Assembly: GCF_049310025.1 (NCBI RefSeq)
Contig: NZ_JBJYKD010000002.1
Coordinates: 1-64,000 of the forward strand
Reading direction: 5' to 3'
Length of the DNA stretch: 64,000 bases
Source: JBJYKD01 sp049310025
Lineage (GTDB): Bacteria; Bacillota; Thermosediminibacteria; Thermosediminibacterales; Tepidanaerobacteraceae
Translations under genes and position numbers: made by a program
Notes under the pieces: generated by a model
What the model was told of the DNA's origin: nothing
Database searches by the model: none
What the model saw: only the letters and a program-made list of their open reading frames with translations
Part shown: piece by piece, positions 41,993 through 50,930 of the stretch
Layout: every line of letters begins with the position of its first letter
How positions within the stretch are numbered: the first letter of the stretch is position 1

Positions 41993-43537
41993 TTATTTGA
42001 CTTTGGAAAGCCATTTGTTGTAAAAAGTCTCATCAAGGCCCGGATAATTCTTGCTTTTAAGAAACCGAACGAATTCGTCGACACTTACATTTTTATATTT
42101 ATAAGTCTCAAAATAGCTTTTTAAAAAGTCCATCAAGTCGCGTTCCCCTATTTTCGCTTTTAGCTCTTCATAAAACATTGCCCCTTTGACGTAAATTATG
42201 CTGTAGTATTCAGTATTATTTGAGAAAGAAAAGAGGGGATCTAAAATGGATTTCTTGCTTTTTTTTATTGTGTTTAAGAAAGGTTTTATCTGATTGTTGT
42301 AATACGCCTCCCGTCCGGCCTCGCCGTACCTTTTTTCAAAATAAATCTGGGAGGAAAATTGGGCCAGGCCTTCATCCAGCCACGGCTCGTTTACCTCATC
42401 GTTCCCCACAACGCCGTACCACCACTGGTGGGCCACTTCGTGAGCCACAGTCCTTTCAAAAGATGTGTTGGACAGAAGGGGTTCCCGGTATTTTCTGTCA
42501 TCTATCATGATAAAAGTAGGGTATTCCATTCCCCCGAAGTAGAAATTGGCCTCCGCCAGCCTCAGTTCCGCATAAGGGTATTTTCCGAAGTATTCATTGA
42601 ATATTGCCACGGCGTGCTTCGCTATGTCCAGAGCCTGCATGCCTCCCTTTTTATCACGGGGATAAAAATAAGAAATAATTCTTGTGCCGTCTACCATATC
42701 ATCGACCGTTTCATAATTGTTGCTTACACTCAAGGCAAAATCCCGCACTTTTTCGGCGGAAAACACATATGTAACCGTTGAATCTTCGGCGTATTCCCCT
42801 CTTAAGATACCGGAAGCCGCAACGGTAAAACCTTTAGGCACGGTGAACTCCACCGTATAATCTGAAATTTCGCTGTAAAAAGGATCTCCGATTCCATGGT
42901 ATTTATCGAGATGCCAGTGCTCGTCTTTATAAACGGCCAGAATCGGATACCAGTTTCCCAGTGAAACGGTTATATTATCTCCCGTTTTCTGATAACCAAA
43001 CCTGTATTTGGCTTCCGGCACCACAAGATTAAATTTAATATATATGTTTTTGGTTTCTCCGGGGTTCAAGGGGCGCTCCAGGGGAATTTTTACAATGCGG
43101 GAATCTTCGAGAGATTCCCAGTCTGAAGGCCTTCCGTCCTGTTTCACCTCGGATATCTGAGCACGGCCGGGATGAAAGCCGTTGGGATATATTTTATCTA
43201 AATGTTCTTTAAAAAAGGGTAATTTTTCCCGGGATGAAAAGTAGTTGGGATAGAGGTGAAAATACAGCTCTTTTAAAACCGCCCCTGTTTTATTTATATA
43301 AGTTAATTCCATTTCGGCTTCAATCCTATTTTGTCCGTTATATGCGGCCTTTATTAAGTAAACGTTTTCGGAAATATCTTTAGTTTCGGGGAAGAGCCTC
43401 TGATCGCTGTTATATTTTACCATCCTGTCGCCGGAATTTAAAATGTTTTTGAAAGTGGCGGAAGTATAACTGAAAATTAAAAAGACAGTTGCAAACAGCA
43501 CCAGCAGTAATAAGCCGAATCTAATTAATCTTTTCAA
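41993..43537 (-). CDS. M1 family (gluzincin) metallopeptidase, membrane anchored
   Basis: About 514 residues. An N-terminal hydrophobic helix (LIRFGLLLLVLFATVFLIF) anchors or exports the protein. The zinc site is HEVAHQWW with the third ligand Glu in WLDEGLAQF 18 residues later; YFGGMEYPTFIMI is the M1 exopeptidase GxMEN-like loop. The expected catalytic domain is complete, while the C-terminal domain of full-length aminopeptidase N is absent. The TTG at 43537 is preferred, with GGGAGG 7 bases ahead. Role: trimming extracellular peptides. Confidence 0.85.
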   Translation of the reverse strand: MKRLIRFGLLLLVLFATVFLIFSYTSATFKNILNSGDRMVKYNSDQRLFPETKDISENVYLIKAAYNGQNRIEAEMELTYINKTGAVLKELYFHLYPNYFSSREKLPFFKEHLDKIYPNGFHPGRAQISEVKQDGRPSDWESLEDSRIVKIPLERPLNPGETKNIYIKFNLVVPEAKYRFGYQKTGDNITVSLGNWYPILAVYKDEHWHLDKYHGIGDPFYSEISDYTVEFTVPKGFTVAASGILRGEYAEDSTVTYVFSAEKVRDFALSVSNNYETVDDMVDGTRIISYFYPRDKKGGMQALDIAKHAVAIFNEYFGKYPYAELRLAEANFYFGGMEYPTFIMIDDRKYREPLLSNTSFERTVAHEVAHQWWYGVVGNDEVNEPWLDEGLAQFSSQIYFEKRYGEAGREAYYNNQIKPFLNTIKKSKKSILDPLFSFSNNTEYYSIIYVKGAMFYEELKAKIGERDLMDFLKSYFETYKYKNVSVDEFVRFLKSKNYPGLDETFYNKWLSKVK

Positions 43538-43628
43538 ACTCAATCCTCCCATCATAAAAACATGAGATCTATCTAATTTCATAATAATTTTATACCAAAT
43601 TTGTCAAAAATAAAGTAAAAAAAGCACT

Positions 43629-44771
43629 TTAAAGTGCCCCATTCAATGAAAGCCATTGCCGCAATATTTTATACAGTGTATCGAACAAAGTCTTTTCTCT
43701 TATATCCCAAACGGCCACGAGAGGCGTTTTGTATACCGGCTTGCCGTTTATATATATGTGCAATTCGCCTATCTCCTGACCTTTATATACGGGGGCTTTT
43801 ATTTTATCCGGAGTTACCGCCCTTAAGTTTACGGTTTCTCCTTTTTCCACAGGCAGCAAAACATCGTATTTCGCCGCCAGCGGGGATTTGTCGATTACGC
43901 CATTTTCAACAATAATTTCTCCATAGATTTTTCCTTCATTCACCACTTCAAGAGGTTTAAAACGGGAAAAACCGTAACTCAAAAGGTTGAAAGAATTGCC
44001 GAAATGGTCACGGGTTCCCAAAACCACCGATATTAATTGAATGCCATCCCTTGTGGCCGAAGCCACCAGGCACTTGCCCGCTTTCCCGGTATAACCGGTC
44101 TTTACCCCATCCGCCCCCTCGAATCTCCACAGCAGCTTATTGGTATTGTAAAGCCTCCGCGGAAAATTGCCTTCCAGTATCTCTTTTTGGGGCGTTTTAA
44201 CGATTTCCCTGAATTTAGGCATGGTCAGCGCATAGCGGGCTATTAAAGCCAGATCTTTTGCAGTGGTATAATGCCCCGGAGCATCCAGCCCGTGAGGATT
44301 CATAAAATGCGTGTTTACCGCACCTATTTCCAGGGCCTTTTGATTCATTAATTTTACAAAATTTTCTACACTTCCCCCTATATGTTCGGCTATTGCCACC
44401 GCGGCATCATTGCCCGACGGCAATAAAAGTCCGTAAAGCATGCTTTCCAGAGACATTTCCTCCCCGGGCTCAAGCCGGAATGAAGATCCCCTTACGGCGG
44501 AAGCTCTACCGCTGACCCTTACTTTTGAAGTAAGGTCTCCTCTTTCCAGCGCTATTATGGCGGTCATTATTTTTGTGGTGCTTGCCATGGCTCTTCTCTC
44601 TTCTGAATTATTTTCTATCAACACCCTCCCTGTAATTGCATCCATCAGAACATACGCTCCAGCGTTGACATTCAGCGAAGTATTTTCAGCTTTTGCGCAT
44701 GCGCTCCAGAAATTCAAACAGTTCAACCACAATAGAACAACCAACAAACATACAAGAATTTTTTTAGGCAT
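43629..44771 (-). CDS. D-alanyl-D-alanine carboxypeptidase (PBP5/DacB-like)
   Basis: A 380-residue low-molecular-mass penicillin-binding protein. It has a signal peptide (1-29), the SxxK motif in ASTTKIMTA, SGN in PSGNDAAVA and the KTG motif in VKTGYTGKAGKC, then a C-terminal beta domain and amphipathic tail. It trims the terminal D-Ala of peptidoglycan stem peptides. The mRNA start is embedded in an inverted repeat (44780-44838) that can hide the GGAGG. Confidence 0.92.
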   Translation of the reverse strand: MPKKILVCLLVVLLWLNCLNFWSACAKAENTSLNVNAGAYVLMDAITGRVLIENNSEERRAMASTTKIMTAIIALERGDLTSKVRVSGRASAVRGSSFRLEPGEEMSLESMLYGLLLPSGNDAAVAIAEHIGGSVENFVKLMNQKALEIGAVNTHFMNPHGLDAPGHYTTAKDLALIARYALTMPKFREIVKTPQKEILEGNFPRRLYNTNKLLWRFEGADGVKTGYTGKAGKCLVASATRDGIQLISVVLGTRDHFGNSFNLLSYGFSRFKPLEVVNEGKIYGEIIVENGVIDKSPLAAKYDVLLPVEKGETVNLRAVTPDKIKAPVYKGQEIGELHIYINGKPVYKTPLVAVWDIREKTLFDTLYKILRQWLSLNGAL

Positions 44772-44779
44772 AAAGAAAA

Positions 44780-44838
44780 CCTCCAGCTAAACATATTTTT
44801 TGTCAAAGACATAATTTAATTCTGATAATAGCTGGAGG
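44780..44838 (-). promoter_or_regulatory. Inverted repeat that can sequester the SD of the carboxypeptidase gene
   Basis: CCTCCAGCTA (44780-44789) and TAGCTGGAGG (44829-44838) are exact inverse copies with a 39-base loop. On the mRNA the 3' arm contains the GGAGG of the carboxypeptidase gene, 8 bases before its ATG. Confidence 0.55.
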
Positions 44839-44855
44839 GTTTGCCAGTTTAAAAC

Positions 44856-45254
44856 TTATACGTATTGAATGTTGCATCCGAATTCTTTTGCAATCTTTTC
44901 CGCTTCCTTGATGTCTTCTTCACTCCATATAGACCAGCCGCCCTTTAATACCCCGTTGACATATATCTCCACTTTATCTTTTTTAAAAATCATAAGCTTG
45001 CCGTGCCTTTCCTTCATTTGAGCCACCTGGCGCATTACGGCCTCCTCCGGATTAATATTAAGAACTTTCAAGGCTATGAAGAGACAGGAAAGGGCGTCTT
45101 CCAGCTCCCTTTTGGCCTTGTCAATTTCATTCCGGAGAAGCGCCTTTAATGATTCCGCCACTTCTTCATTCAAGTGGCTGACTGCTTCCTTCGGATCGGT
45201 AGTTTGGTATTTTCTGTTTTCCCATATTAGATCTAAGGCTTTTGTAAGTTCCAA
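44856..45254 (-). CDS. MazG-like NTP pyrophosphohydrolase family protein
   Basis: About 132 residues. The all-alpha MazG-type signature is visible as LNEEVAES (ExxE) and RELEDALSCLFIAL (ExxD), which would bind Mg and a nucleoside triphosphate. A C-terminal tail with WSIWSEEDIKEAEKIA is not part of the usual domain. TTG at 45254 with GAGGGG upstream is preferred to the frame opening at 45314. Role in nucleotide pool cleaning is inferred from the family. Confidence 0.7.
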   Translation of the reverse strand: MELTKALDLIWENRKYQTTDPKEAVSHLNEEVAESLKALLRNEIDKAKRELEDALSCLFIALKVLNINPEEAVMRQVAQMKERHGKLMIFKKDKVEIYVNGVLKGGWSIWSEEDIKEAEKIAKEFGCNIQYV

Positions 45255-45314
45255 TTTTATCCCCTCTTCCCAGCGTCTATACATTATATTAACGTTTACT
45301 GCTATTTTTTTCAA

Positions 45315-45348
45315 TAAAAAAACGGTCCGGCTATCTGGCCTGGACCGT
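45315..45348 (-). terminator. Terminator after gerW
   Basis: ACGGTCC and GGACCGT form the stem, with the stop codon of gerW inside the loop and a run of U downstream on the minus strand. Confidence 0.8.
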
Positions 45349-45747
45349 AATGTGTTCCCTGTCCCTTCTTATAATATTCTTTATTTGATCCAGTATCTGG
45401 GGCGCGATATCAATAATCCTTTCTATCATGGCGTTCTGGTTAACGGGCAAAAGTCTTATCTGCCCCTGGCCCACCACCATAAAGGCTACAGGCTGAACCG
45501 AGACTCCCGCACCGCTGCCCCCGCCAAAGGGCATTTTCTGCTGGCCGCCTCTGTCGCCGTCCTGGGAGCCCTTCATATCGAATTCTCCCCCGCCGGCCGC
45601 AAAGCCGAAAGTCACCCGGGAAACCGGAATTATAACGCTTCCGTCCGGCGTTTCCACCGTATCCCCCACAATTGTATTAACGTCCACCATTTCTTTTATG
45701 CTTTCCATCGCAGTTTTCATCAAACTTTCAATTGGATGACCCTCCAT
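45331..45747 (-). CDS. gerW: Spore germination protein GerW (YtfJ)
   Basis: About 138 residues. The N-terminal ESLMKTAMESIKEMVDVNTIVG and DGSVIIPVSRVTFGFAAGGGEF are diagnostic for YtfJ/GerW, a forespore protein needed for normal germination in Bacillus. Its start overlaps the end of the DUF2953 gene by 20 bases, the same pairing as ytfI-ytfJ in Bacillus subtilis. Confidence 0.92.
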   Translation of the reverse strand: MEGHPIESLMKTAMESIKEMVDVNTIVGDTVETPDGSVIIPVSRVTFGFAAGGGEFDMKGSQDGDRGGQQKMPFGGGSGAGVSVQPVAFMVVGQGQIRLLPVNQNAMIERIIDIAPQILDQIKNIIRRDREHITVQAR

Positions 45748-46399
45748 AACTCGTCGCTCCCTCAAGTTTTTTCCTGTATCGCTTTTTAGAAAAAGCCCAT
45801 AATAGAAGAACTGCTATGCTCGCAATAATAATATGGCCTACTCTGAATTGAAATATACCTTTAAACTCCATTTGGACCGGCTCGGCTTTTAAAAACTCCG
45901 GGTGGACGTCTACCATGATTGAGGCTCCGCCGGCGTCCAGAAAATGCGACATGAGGCTTAAAACAAAGTAAATAAAGCCCCACAGCCCACCGGCCATCAC
46001 CCCGCCGGCTGCGGGATCTTCGTTACCGAATTTAACTGTCAGATAAACCTTTCTCACTTTGACGGTTTTTAAAAATAATCTCACTGCTTTGTCAAACCTT
46101 TTTATTTGCAAATAAGCACTTAAAAGAAAATGAATAAAGAGGCGAATTTTCATCCTCAGCGGGGATACCACAACTTTTTCTTTATTTGCGGGAAAATTCA
46201 GCCTCAGAGTTGCAAAAGGAACAAGGTTTTTGATGTCAAGTTTCATTTGGGGTATTTGTAAATCGAGCTTTACAATTCCTAAATACACCATTGCTACTTC
46301 CGTAAATTCATCAGAAGCCGTTTTATTGAAAACAAATTTAAATGTGACCGGCGATAAAATAAAAAGAGAAAAAGTTAAAAAAATTATTATGTATATCAA
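45728..46399 (-). CDS. DUF2953 membrane protein (YtfI-like)
   Basis: A 223-residue protein with an N-terminal membrane helix (IIFLTFSLFILSPVTF) and a second helix near residue 190. The rest has a beta-rich DUF2953 body. It is coupled to gerW, so it is probably a sporulation membrane protein. TTG start with AAGGTGG. A sigma-F-like promoter is 26 bases upstream. Confidence 0.85.
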   Translation of the reverse strand: MIYIIIFLTFSLFILSPVTFKFVFNKTASDEFTEVAMVYLGIVKLDLQIPQMKLDIKNLVPFATLRLNFPANKEKVVVSPLRMKIRLFIHFLLSAYLQIKRFDKAVRLFLKTVKVRKVYLTVKFGNEDPAAGGVMAGGLWGFIYFVLSLMSHFLDAGGASIMVDVHPEFLKAEPVQMEFKGIFQFRVGHIIIASIAVLLLWAFSKKRYRKKLEGATSYGGSSN

Positions 46400-46424
46400 C
46401 TCGAGCCACCTTAACTTTTTCTCT

Positions 46425-46454
46425 TAGTTTACGGAAAAACATGCTGAATAATAC
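46425..46454 (-). promoter_or_regulatory. Possible sigma-F promoter of the DUF2953-gerW pair
   Basis: On the minus strand GTATT, 15 bases, CCGTAAACTA. The -35 box matches GYATA in 4 of 5 bases; the -10 box fits the AnAHTR part but has CC for GG. Confidence 0.4.
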
Positions 46455-46458
46455 ATTT

Positions 46459-46965
46459 TTAATTTGGAACCGGGATGTCTTCGATAGACCTCAATCCGAA
46501 ATATTCCATACACTGCTGGGTTATACCGTACAAAATAGGCCTCCCGGGGGCATCCATGCGCCCCATTTCGCAAATCAGGTTTTTTTCAATAAGACTGTTC
46601 AAGGCTTTTTCGGCATTTACTCCTCTTATTGCTTCAATTTCGGTCCTGGTGACAGGCTGTTTAAACATAATTATAGCCAGCGTTTCCAGGGCGGCTCTTG
46701 AAAGTTGGGCTCTTACTTTCGGCTTGAAGATGTTCTCTATGTATGAATAAACTTCAGGTTTGGTAGTCAACCGGACTTTTTCTCCAACCCTCGATATCAT
46801 TATCCCCCTGTCGGGAGAGTTGTATTCTTCTTCCAGTTCGCAAATGCAACCGGCTATCTCTTCTTTGGTCATTCCAAGAGCTTTGGACAACTCGTCTATT
46901 CCAACCGGATCCCCGGATGCGAACAGGATTCCCTCTATAATTCCCATTGCCTTTTTAATTTCCAT
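46459..46965 (-). CDS. scpB: Segregation and condensation protein B
   Basis: A 168-residue winged-helix protein that binds ScpA and SMC to form the bacterial condensin. The SRAALETLAIIMFKQPVTRTEIEAIRGV stretch, split here as SRAALETLAIIMFKQPV and TRTEIEAIRGV, is typical. It overlaps scpA by 1 base. Confidence 0.94.
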   Translation of the reverse strand: MEIKKAMGIIEGILFASGDPVGIDELSKALGMTKEEIAGCICELEEEYNSPDRGIMISRVGEKVRLTTKPEVYSYIENIFKPKVRAQLSRAALETLAIIMFKQPVTRTEIEAIRGVNAEKALNSLIEKNLICEMGRMDAPGRPILYGITQQCMEYFGLRSIEDIPVPN

Positions 46966-47708
46966 TAACGGTCCCCCTTGTAAACAAGGACGATTTCCCC
47001 AAAGAGTCTCTCCTGAATCGCTTTTATTCTGTTCATCTTTATAAGTTCAAGCACGGCAAGAAAAGTCACTATAAGTTCGACTCTTGAATGCCGGTGGTCA
47101 AATAACCTGCTGAAAAATACGCCCGCCTTGCTGCGGGAAACAACTTGAAAAACCTCTCTTATCTTTTTTTCCAGCGGCACAGGGTCTTTTAAAACTGTAT
47201 GGACTTTATTCTCCCTGGTCTTTCTCTTCATCAGGTCCGAAAAAGCCATGACCAGGTCTTTTAAGGTAACTTCCGATATGGAAAAGCCTTCAGGCCACAA
47301 AAAGGACAAATCTTCAGGCGGCCTTTTAAATATTTTACTCTGCTCTTCTTCTTTTTCTCTCAAAATTAAAGCTATATCCTTAAACTTTTTATATTCCACC
47401 AGCTTATCCACCAGTTCTTCTCTCGGGTCCAGATCATCTTCCCCGACCGCCAGTTCGAGCTGCACCTGATTGTCTTTGGGCACGGGCAGCAGCATCTTTG
47501 ATTTTATGCTGAGCAAAGTGGCCGCCATCACTAAAAACTCGCTGGCCAAATCAAGCTCTTTTTCATCCAGGTCTTGAAGGTAGCTTATATACTGATCCGT
47601 AAGCTCCGCAATAGGTATGTCGTAAATATCTATCTGATTTTTTTCTATGAGGTGAAACAAAAGATCAAAAGGGCCCTCGAATGCTTCCAGCTTAACATTT
47701 AACGCCAT
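46965..47708 (-). CDS. scpA: Segregation and condensation protein A
   Basis: A 247-residue kleisin. The N-terminal FEGPFDLLFHLIEKNQIDI and LASEFLVMAATLLSIKSKMLLP are family hallmarks, and the C-terminus contains the winged helix that contacts SMC. It precedes scpB in the usual order. Confidence 0.94.
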   Translation of the reverse strand: MALNVKLEAFEGPFDLLFHLIEKNQIDIYDIPIAELTDQYISYLQDLDEKELDLASEFLVMAATLLSIKSKMLLPVPKDNQVQLELAVGEDDLDPREELVDKLVEYKKFKDIALILREKEEEQSKIFKRPPEDLSFLWPEGFSISEVTLKDLVMAFSDLMKRKTRENKVHTVLKDPVPLEKKIREVFQVVSRSKAGVFFSRLFDHRHSRVELIVTFLAVLELIKMNRIKAIQERLFGEIVLVYKGDR

Positions 47709-47723
47709 GTTTTCACCCTTGGT

Positions 47724-48707
47724 TTAAATTTTCATGGCTTCTCTTACCTCTTGCAGAGTTTTTTCCGCTACAAGCCTCGCTTTGTTCGCCCCCTGTATTA
47801 ATATGTCGTCTATCAATCCCGGATCTCTTTCATACACCTTCCTTTTCATGCGAATCGGCTCGGTCTTTTCTATAATTAAATTTGCCAGTCTTTTTTTGCA
47901 TTCCACGCATCCTATAAGGCCTTTTCCGCAGGTTTCCTTTAATTCCCTGATGTTTTCCTCCTCGTCAAAAGCCTTGTAAAAGGCATAAACACTGCATACA
48001 TCCGGATGACCGGGGTCGTTTTTTCTTATTCTGGCCGGGTCGGTAACCATCATCCTGACCTTTGCACTTATTACATCCGGTGTGGCTGAAGCTTCAATGT
48101 AGTTGTCGTAGCTTTTGCTCATCTTCCTGCCGTCTATCCCCGGCAGCACCTTAACCTCGGTATGGATGGATTGCGGTTCCGGGAAAACAGGCCCGTACAG
48201 ATAGTTAAATCTCCTTACAATTTCCCTGGCCAGTTCAAGATGCGGTTCCTGGTCTTCCCCCACGGGAATCCTGTCGGCTTTATACGCCAGTATATCCGCC
48301 GCCATCAAAACCGGATATCCCAGGAAACCGTACGTGTTTATTTGCCTGCTCTCCAGTTGTTTTAGCTGGTCTTTGTACGTTGGACACCTTTCGAGCCACG
48401 AAAGGGGGGTAATCATGGAAAGCAAAAGATGCAGTTCAGCGTGTTGTTTTACATGAGACTGAACGAATATGACGCATTTGTCCGGGTCAAGGCCACAGCT
48501 TATCCAGTCGATGACCATCTCTCTTATGTTATTTTTAATGTTTGCGGTGTCTTCATATCCTGTGGTCAGGGCGTGCCAGTCCACCACCGCAAAATAGCAC
48601 TCACATTCATCCTGCAGCTTTACCCAATTTGTCAGAGCGCCCATCATATTCCCCATGTGCAGGCGCCCCGTGGGCCTCATTCCGCTAAAAACTCTATGTC
48701 CTTTCAT
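47724..48707 (-). CDS. trpS: Tryptophanyl-tRNA synthetase
   Basis: A 327-residue class I aminoacyl-tRNA synthetase. The HIGH motif appears as the variant GRLHMGN in MRPTGRLHMGNMMG, and KMSKS is found in DGRKMSKSYDN. It charges tRNA-Trp, one copy of which is at 139-214. Only 25 bases separate it from the preceding gene, so no T-box leader is present. Confidence 0.95.
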   Translation of the reverse strand: MKGHRVFSGMRPTGRLHMGNMMGALTNWVKLQDECECYFAVVDWHALTTGYEDTANIKNNIREMVIDWISCGLDPDKCVIFVQSHVKQHAELHLLLSMITPLSWLERCPTYKDQLKQLESRQINTYGFLGYPVLMAADILAYKADRIPVGEDQEPHLELAREIVRRFNYLYGPVFPEPQSIHTEVKVLPGIDGRKMSKSYDNYIEASATPDVISAKVRMMVTDPARIRKNDPGHPDVCSVYAFYKAFDEEENIRELKETCGKGLIGCVECKKRLANLIIEKTEPIRMKRKVYERDPGLIDDILIQGANKARLVAEKTLQEVREAMKI

Positions 48708-48732
48708 TTGTAAAACTCCTCCCTGCCAATCA

Positions 48733-49353
48733 TTATAATCTCAATAAAATTATATTCGTCAAATTATCCAGGCCGGTATATACCACAGAAATTAAAGGTT
48801 CCAGAACCCCGTCTAAAAAGCCGAAATAGGCCAGAGCGATTAATATGATTGGGCCATAGGCTTCCAGCTGGGAAAACATATATGCCTGCCTGCCGGGTAA
48901 AAAGCCCATCAGGATTTTCGACCCGTCCAGCGGCGGGATGGGGATCAAGTTAAAAACCGCCAGCGTCAGGTTGTAAAGAAAAAGGAGGTATATAAAACTT
49001 TCCAGTAAGCCGCTTATGAAAAGATTTGATTTTAATAAAGCCAATGTAATAAACGCCAGCAAAAGATTGGAAAGGGGGCCCGCCAGTGAAACCAGCATGA
49101 TGCCCTGTCGTGGATTTTTGTAATAAGTCGGGTTCACCTGGACCGGCTTTGCCCATCCGAACTTAAAAATCCAGAGCATTAGCAGGCCCACCGGGTCCAG
49201 ATGAACCAGTGGATTTAACGACAATCTGCCGCTCCACGCCGGCGTCGGGTCCCCCAGAGCATCGGAAACTTTGGCATGGGCAAACTCATGGAATGTAATG
49301 GCTATTAACAGGGCCGGTATTCTCAACAACATCTCCGGGCCGAAAAAATTCAT
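48733..49353 (-). CDS. Site-2 protease family membrane metalloprotease (M50)
   Basis: A 206-residue multipass protease with the zinc motif HEFAHAKVSD in its first helix and the second ligand in NLIPIPPLDGSKIL near residue 140. Five to six hydrophobic segments are visible. The short soluble-domain-free form matches the YwhC-like group of rhomboid-independent intramembrane proteases. Target unknown. ATG start with AGGGAGA. Confidence 0.88.
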   Translation of the reverse strand: MNFFGPEMLLRIPALLIAITFHEFAHAKVSDALGDPTPAWSGRLSLNPLVHLDPVGLLMLWIFKFGWAKPVQVNPTYYKNPRQGIMLVSLAGPLSNLLLAFITLALLKSNLFISGLLESFIYLLFLYNLTLAVFNLIPIPPLDGSKILMGFLPGRQAYMFSQLEAYGPIILIALAYFGFLDGVLEPLISVVYTGLDNLTNIILLRL

Positions 49354-49421
49354 GTAATTCTCCCTTTCTTTGGCTTAATTTTAATATATCCTTATAGCAT
49401 TATAACATTTATATCAAAACG

Positions 49422-49448
49422 AAAAAAGTGCGCATCTTACGCACTTTT
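49422..49448 (-). terminator. Terminator of lysA
   Basis: AAAAGTGCG and CGCACTTTT pair around a 7-base loop, followed on the minus strand by U residues. Confidence 0.8.
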
Positions 49449-49482
49449 AATTTATATATGAAAGCGCCATGGAGATATTGCT

Positions 49483-50814
49483 CTACAGGGCAAAAGAAAC
49501 AGCTTTTTTTGAAGGCGCGAATACCTCGTTGCGCAGCAGGTCTTCATAGGTTTCCCTCTTGACCATCAGGTGTGCCTTTCCCTCCCTGACAAACACCACG
49601 GCTGGCCTCGGGAGCCGGTTGTAGTTGCTGGACATGGTATAATGATAAGCGCCTGTACAAAATACTGCCAGAATATCCCCGGGGGCTACCTTGGGTAAAG
49701 CCACATCCCAGATCAGCATGTCTCCCGACTCACAGCATTTACCCGCAACAGACACCTTTTCCTGAGGAGCAAGCCCCGCCTTGTTTGCCAGTATGGCGCT
49801 GTATTTTGCGCCGTAAAGTGCCGGTCTGATGTTGTCGCTCATGCCGCCGTCGACGCTGACGTATTTTCGTATACCTGGGATGTTTTTTATGGAACCCACT
49901 GTATAAAGAGTGGTCCCGGCCGGTCCGACAATAGCCCTGCCAGGTTCAATTAAAATCCTCGGCACGGGCATATTTACCCTTTCCGCCCATAATTTAACGG
50001 ATTCAACCAGTGTCGATAGATAAGTTTCCACCGGCAAAGGCCTGTCTTCATCGATATATTTTATACCAAAACCTCCGCCAAAATCAATTTCACCGGCTTT
50101 GTAACCGTACCTGTCATAAATATCCCTGGCGAATTTCATCATCACCTCGGCTGCCATCTGGAAGGGTTCCTTTTCAAAAATTTGAGAGCCTATATGGCAG
50201 TGAAATCCCATTAATTTTATACCCTTTATGCTTAAAGCGTTCTCTACGGCCATCATCGCATGACCGTTTTCCATACCAAAACCGAATTTTGAGTCCAGCT
50301 GCCCGGTCTTAATATAATCATGGGTATGGGCTTCGATGCCCGGCGTTATACGGAGCAAAACCCTGATCTTGGCATGATGTTTTTTCAGCAGATCCTTTAA
50401 TATCTCCAGTTCAAAGAAATTGTCAACTATCACCCTACCTACTCCGTACTCGATGGCCATGTTCAGCTCATCACAGGACTTGTTGTTGCCGTGAAAATAA
50501 ATTTTTTCCGCGGGAAAACCTGCTTTTATAGCCGTGTAAAGCTCTCCTCCAGAAACTACATCCAGTGCGAGGCCTTCCTCCTCCAGAATCCTGCACATCC
50601 CCATGGTTAGAAAGGCTTTTCCCGCATATATCACTTCGCTGTTTTCGTGCAGTTTTGATAATGTGTCTTTATATTGACGGCAGTTCTGGCGGATAAGATC
50701 CTCATCCATTACATATAATGGGGTGCCGAATTCCCTGGCCAGAGCCACTGCGTCGCACCCGCCGATTTCCAGATGGTTTGCCTCATTAATTCTGGCGGTG
50801 CCGTAAAACATCAT
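49483..50814 (-). CDS. lysA: Diaminopimelate decarboxylase
   Basis: A 443-residue fold-type III PLP enzyme that makes lysine from meso-diaminopimelate. The PLP lysine is in VIYAGKAFLT near residue 65, the histidine-glycine loop in GFHCHIGSQIF near 205, and ILIEPGRAIVG near 290 binds the phosphate. It is a monocistronic unit behind a lysine riboswitch, so it is repressed by its end product. Confidence 0.95.
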   Translation of the reverse strand: MMFYGTARINEANHLEIGGCDAVALAREFGTPLYVMDEDLIRQNCRQYKDTLSKLHENSEVIYAGKAFLTMGMCRILEEEGLALDVVSGGELYTAIKAGFPAEKIYFHGNNKSCDELNMAIEYGVGRVIVDNFFELEILKDLLKKHHAKIRVLLRITPGIEAHTHDYIKTGQLDSKFGFGMENGHAMMAVENALSIKGIKLMGFHCHIGSQIFEKEPFQMAAEVMMKFARDIYDRYGYKAGEIDFGGGFGIKYIDEDRPLPVETYLSTLVESVKLWAERVNMPVPRILIEPGRAIVGPAGTTLYTVGSIKNIPGIRKYVSVDGGMSDNIRPALYGAKYSAILANKAGLAPQEKVSVAGKCCESGDMLIWDVALPKVAPGDILAVFCTGAYHYTMSSNYNRLPRPAVVFVREGKAHLMVKRETYEDLLRNEVFAPSKKAVSFAL

Positions 50815-50848
50815 TTTATCTCCTTTCGTAAATCTTTATAGTAGACAT

Positions 50849-50879
50849 AAAAAAACAACCGCAGATATTTGCCGGTTGT
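50849..50879 (-). terminator. lysA: Lysine riboswitch terminator 2
   Basis: ACAACCG/CGGTTGT stem with an 11-base loop and six following U residues on the minus strand. It is a near-copy of the neighbouring terminator; both share the 18-base string CAGATATTTGCCGGTTGT. Confidence 0.85.
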
Positions 50880-50883
50880 GAAC

Positions 50884-50915
50884 AAAAAAGACAACCCAGA
50901 TATTTGCCGGTTGTC
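50884..50915 (-). terminator. lysA: Lysine riboswitch terminator 1
   Basis: GACAACC/GGTTGTC stem with U tract, the first of the two duplicated terminators downstream of the aptamer. Its 5' half also pairs with the antiterminator strand at 50925-50936. Confidence 0.85.
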
Positions 50916-50930
50916 TTTAACTCTAGGCAA

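Noticed and set aside
48708..48732. A T-box leader upstream of trpS
   Set aside because: The gap to the M50 protease gene is only 25 bases, too short for a T box.
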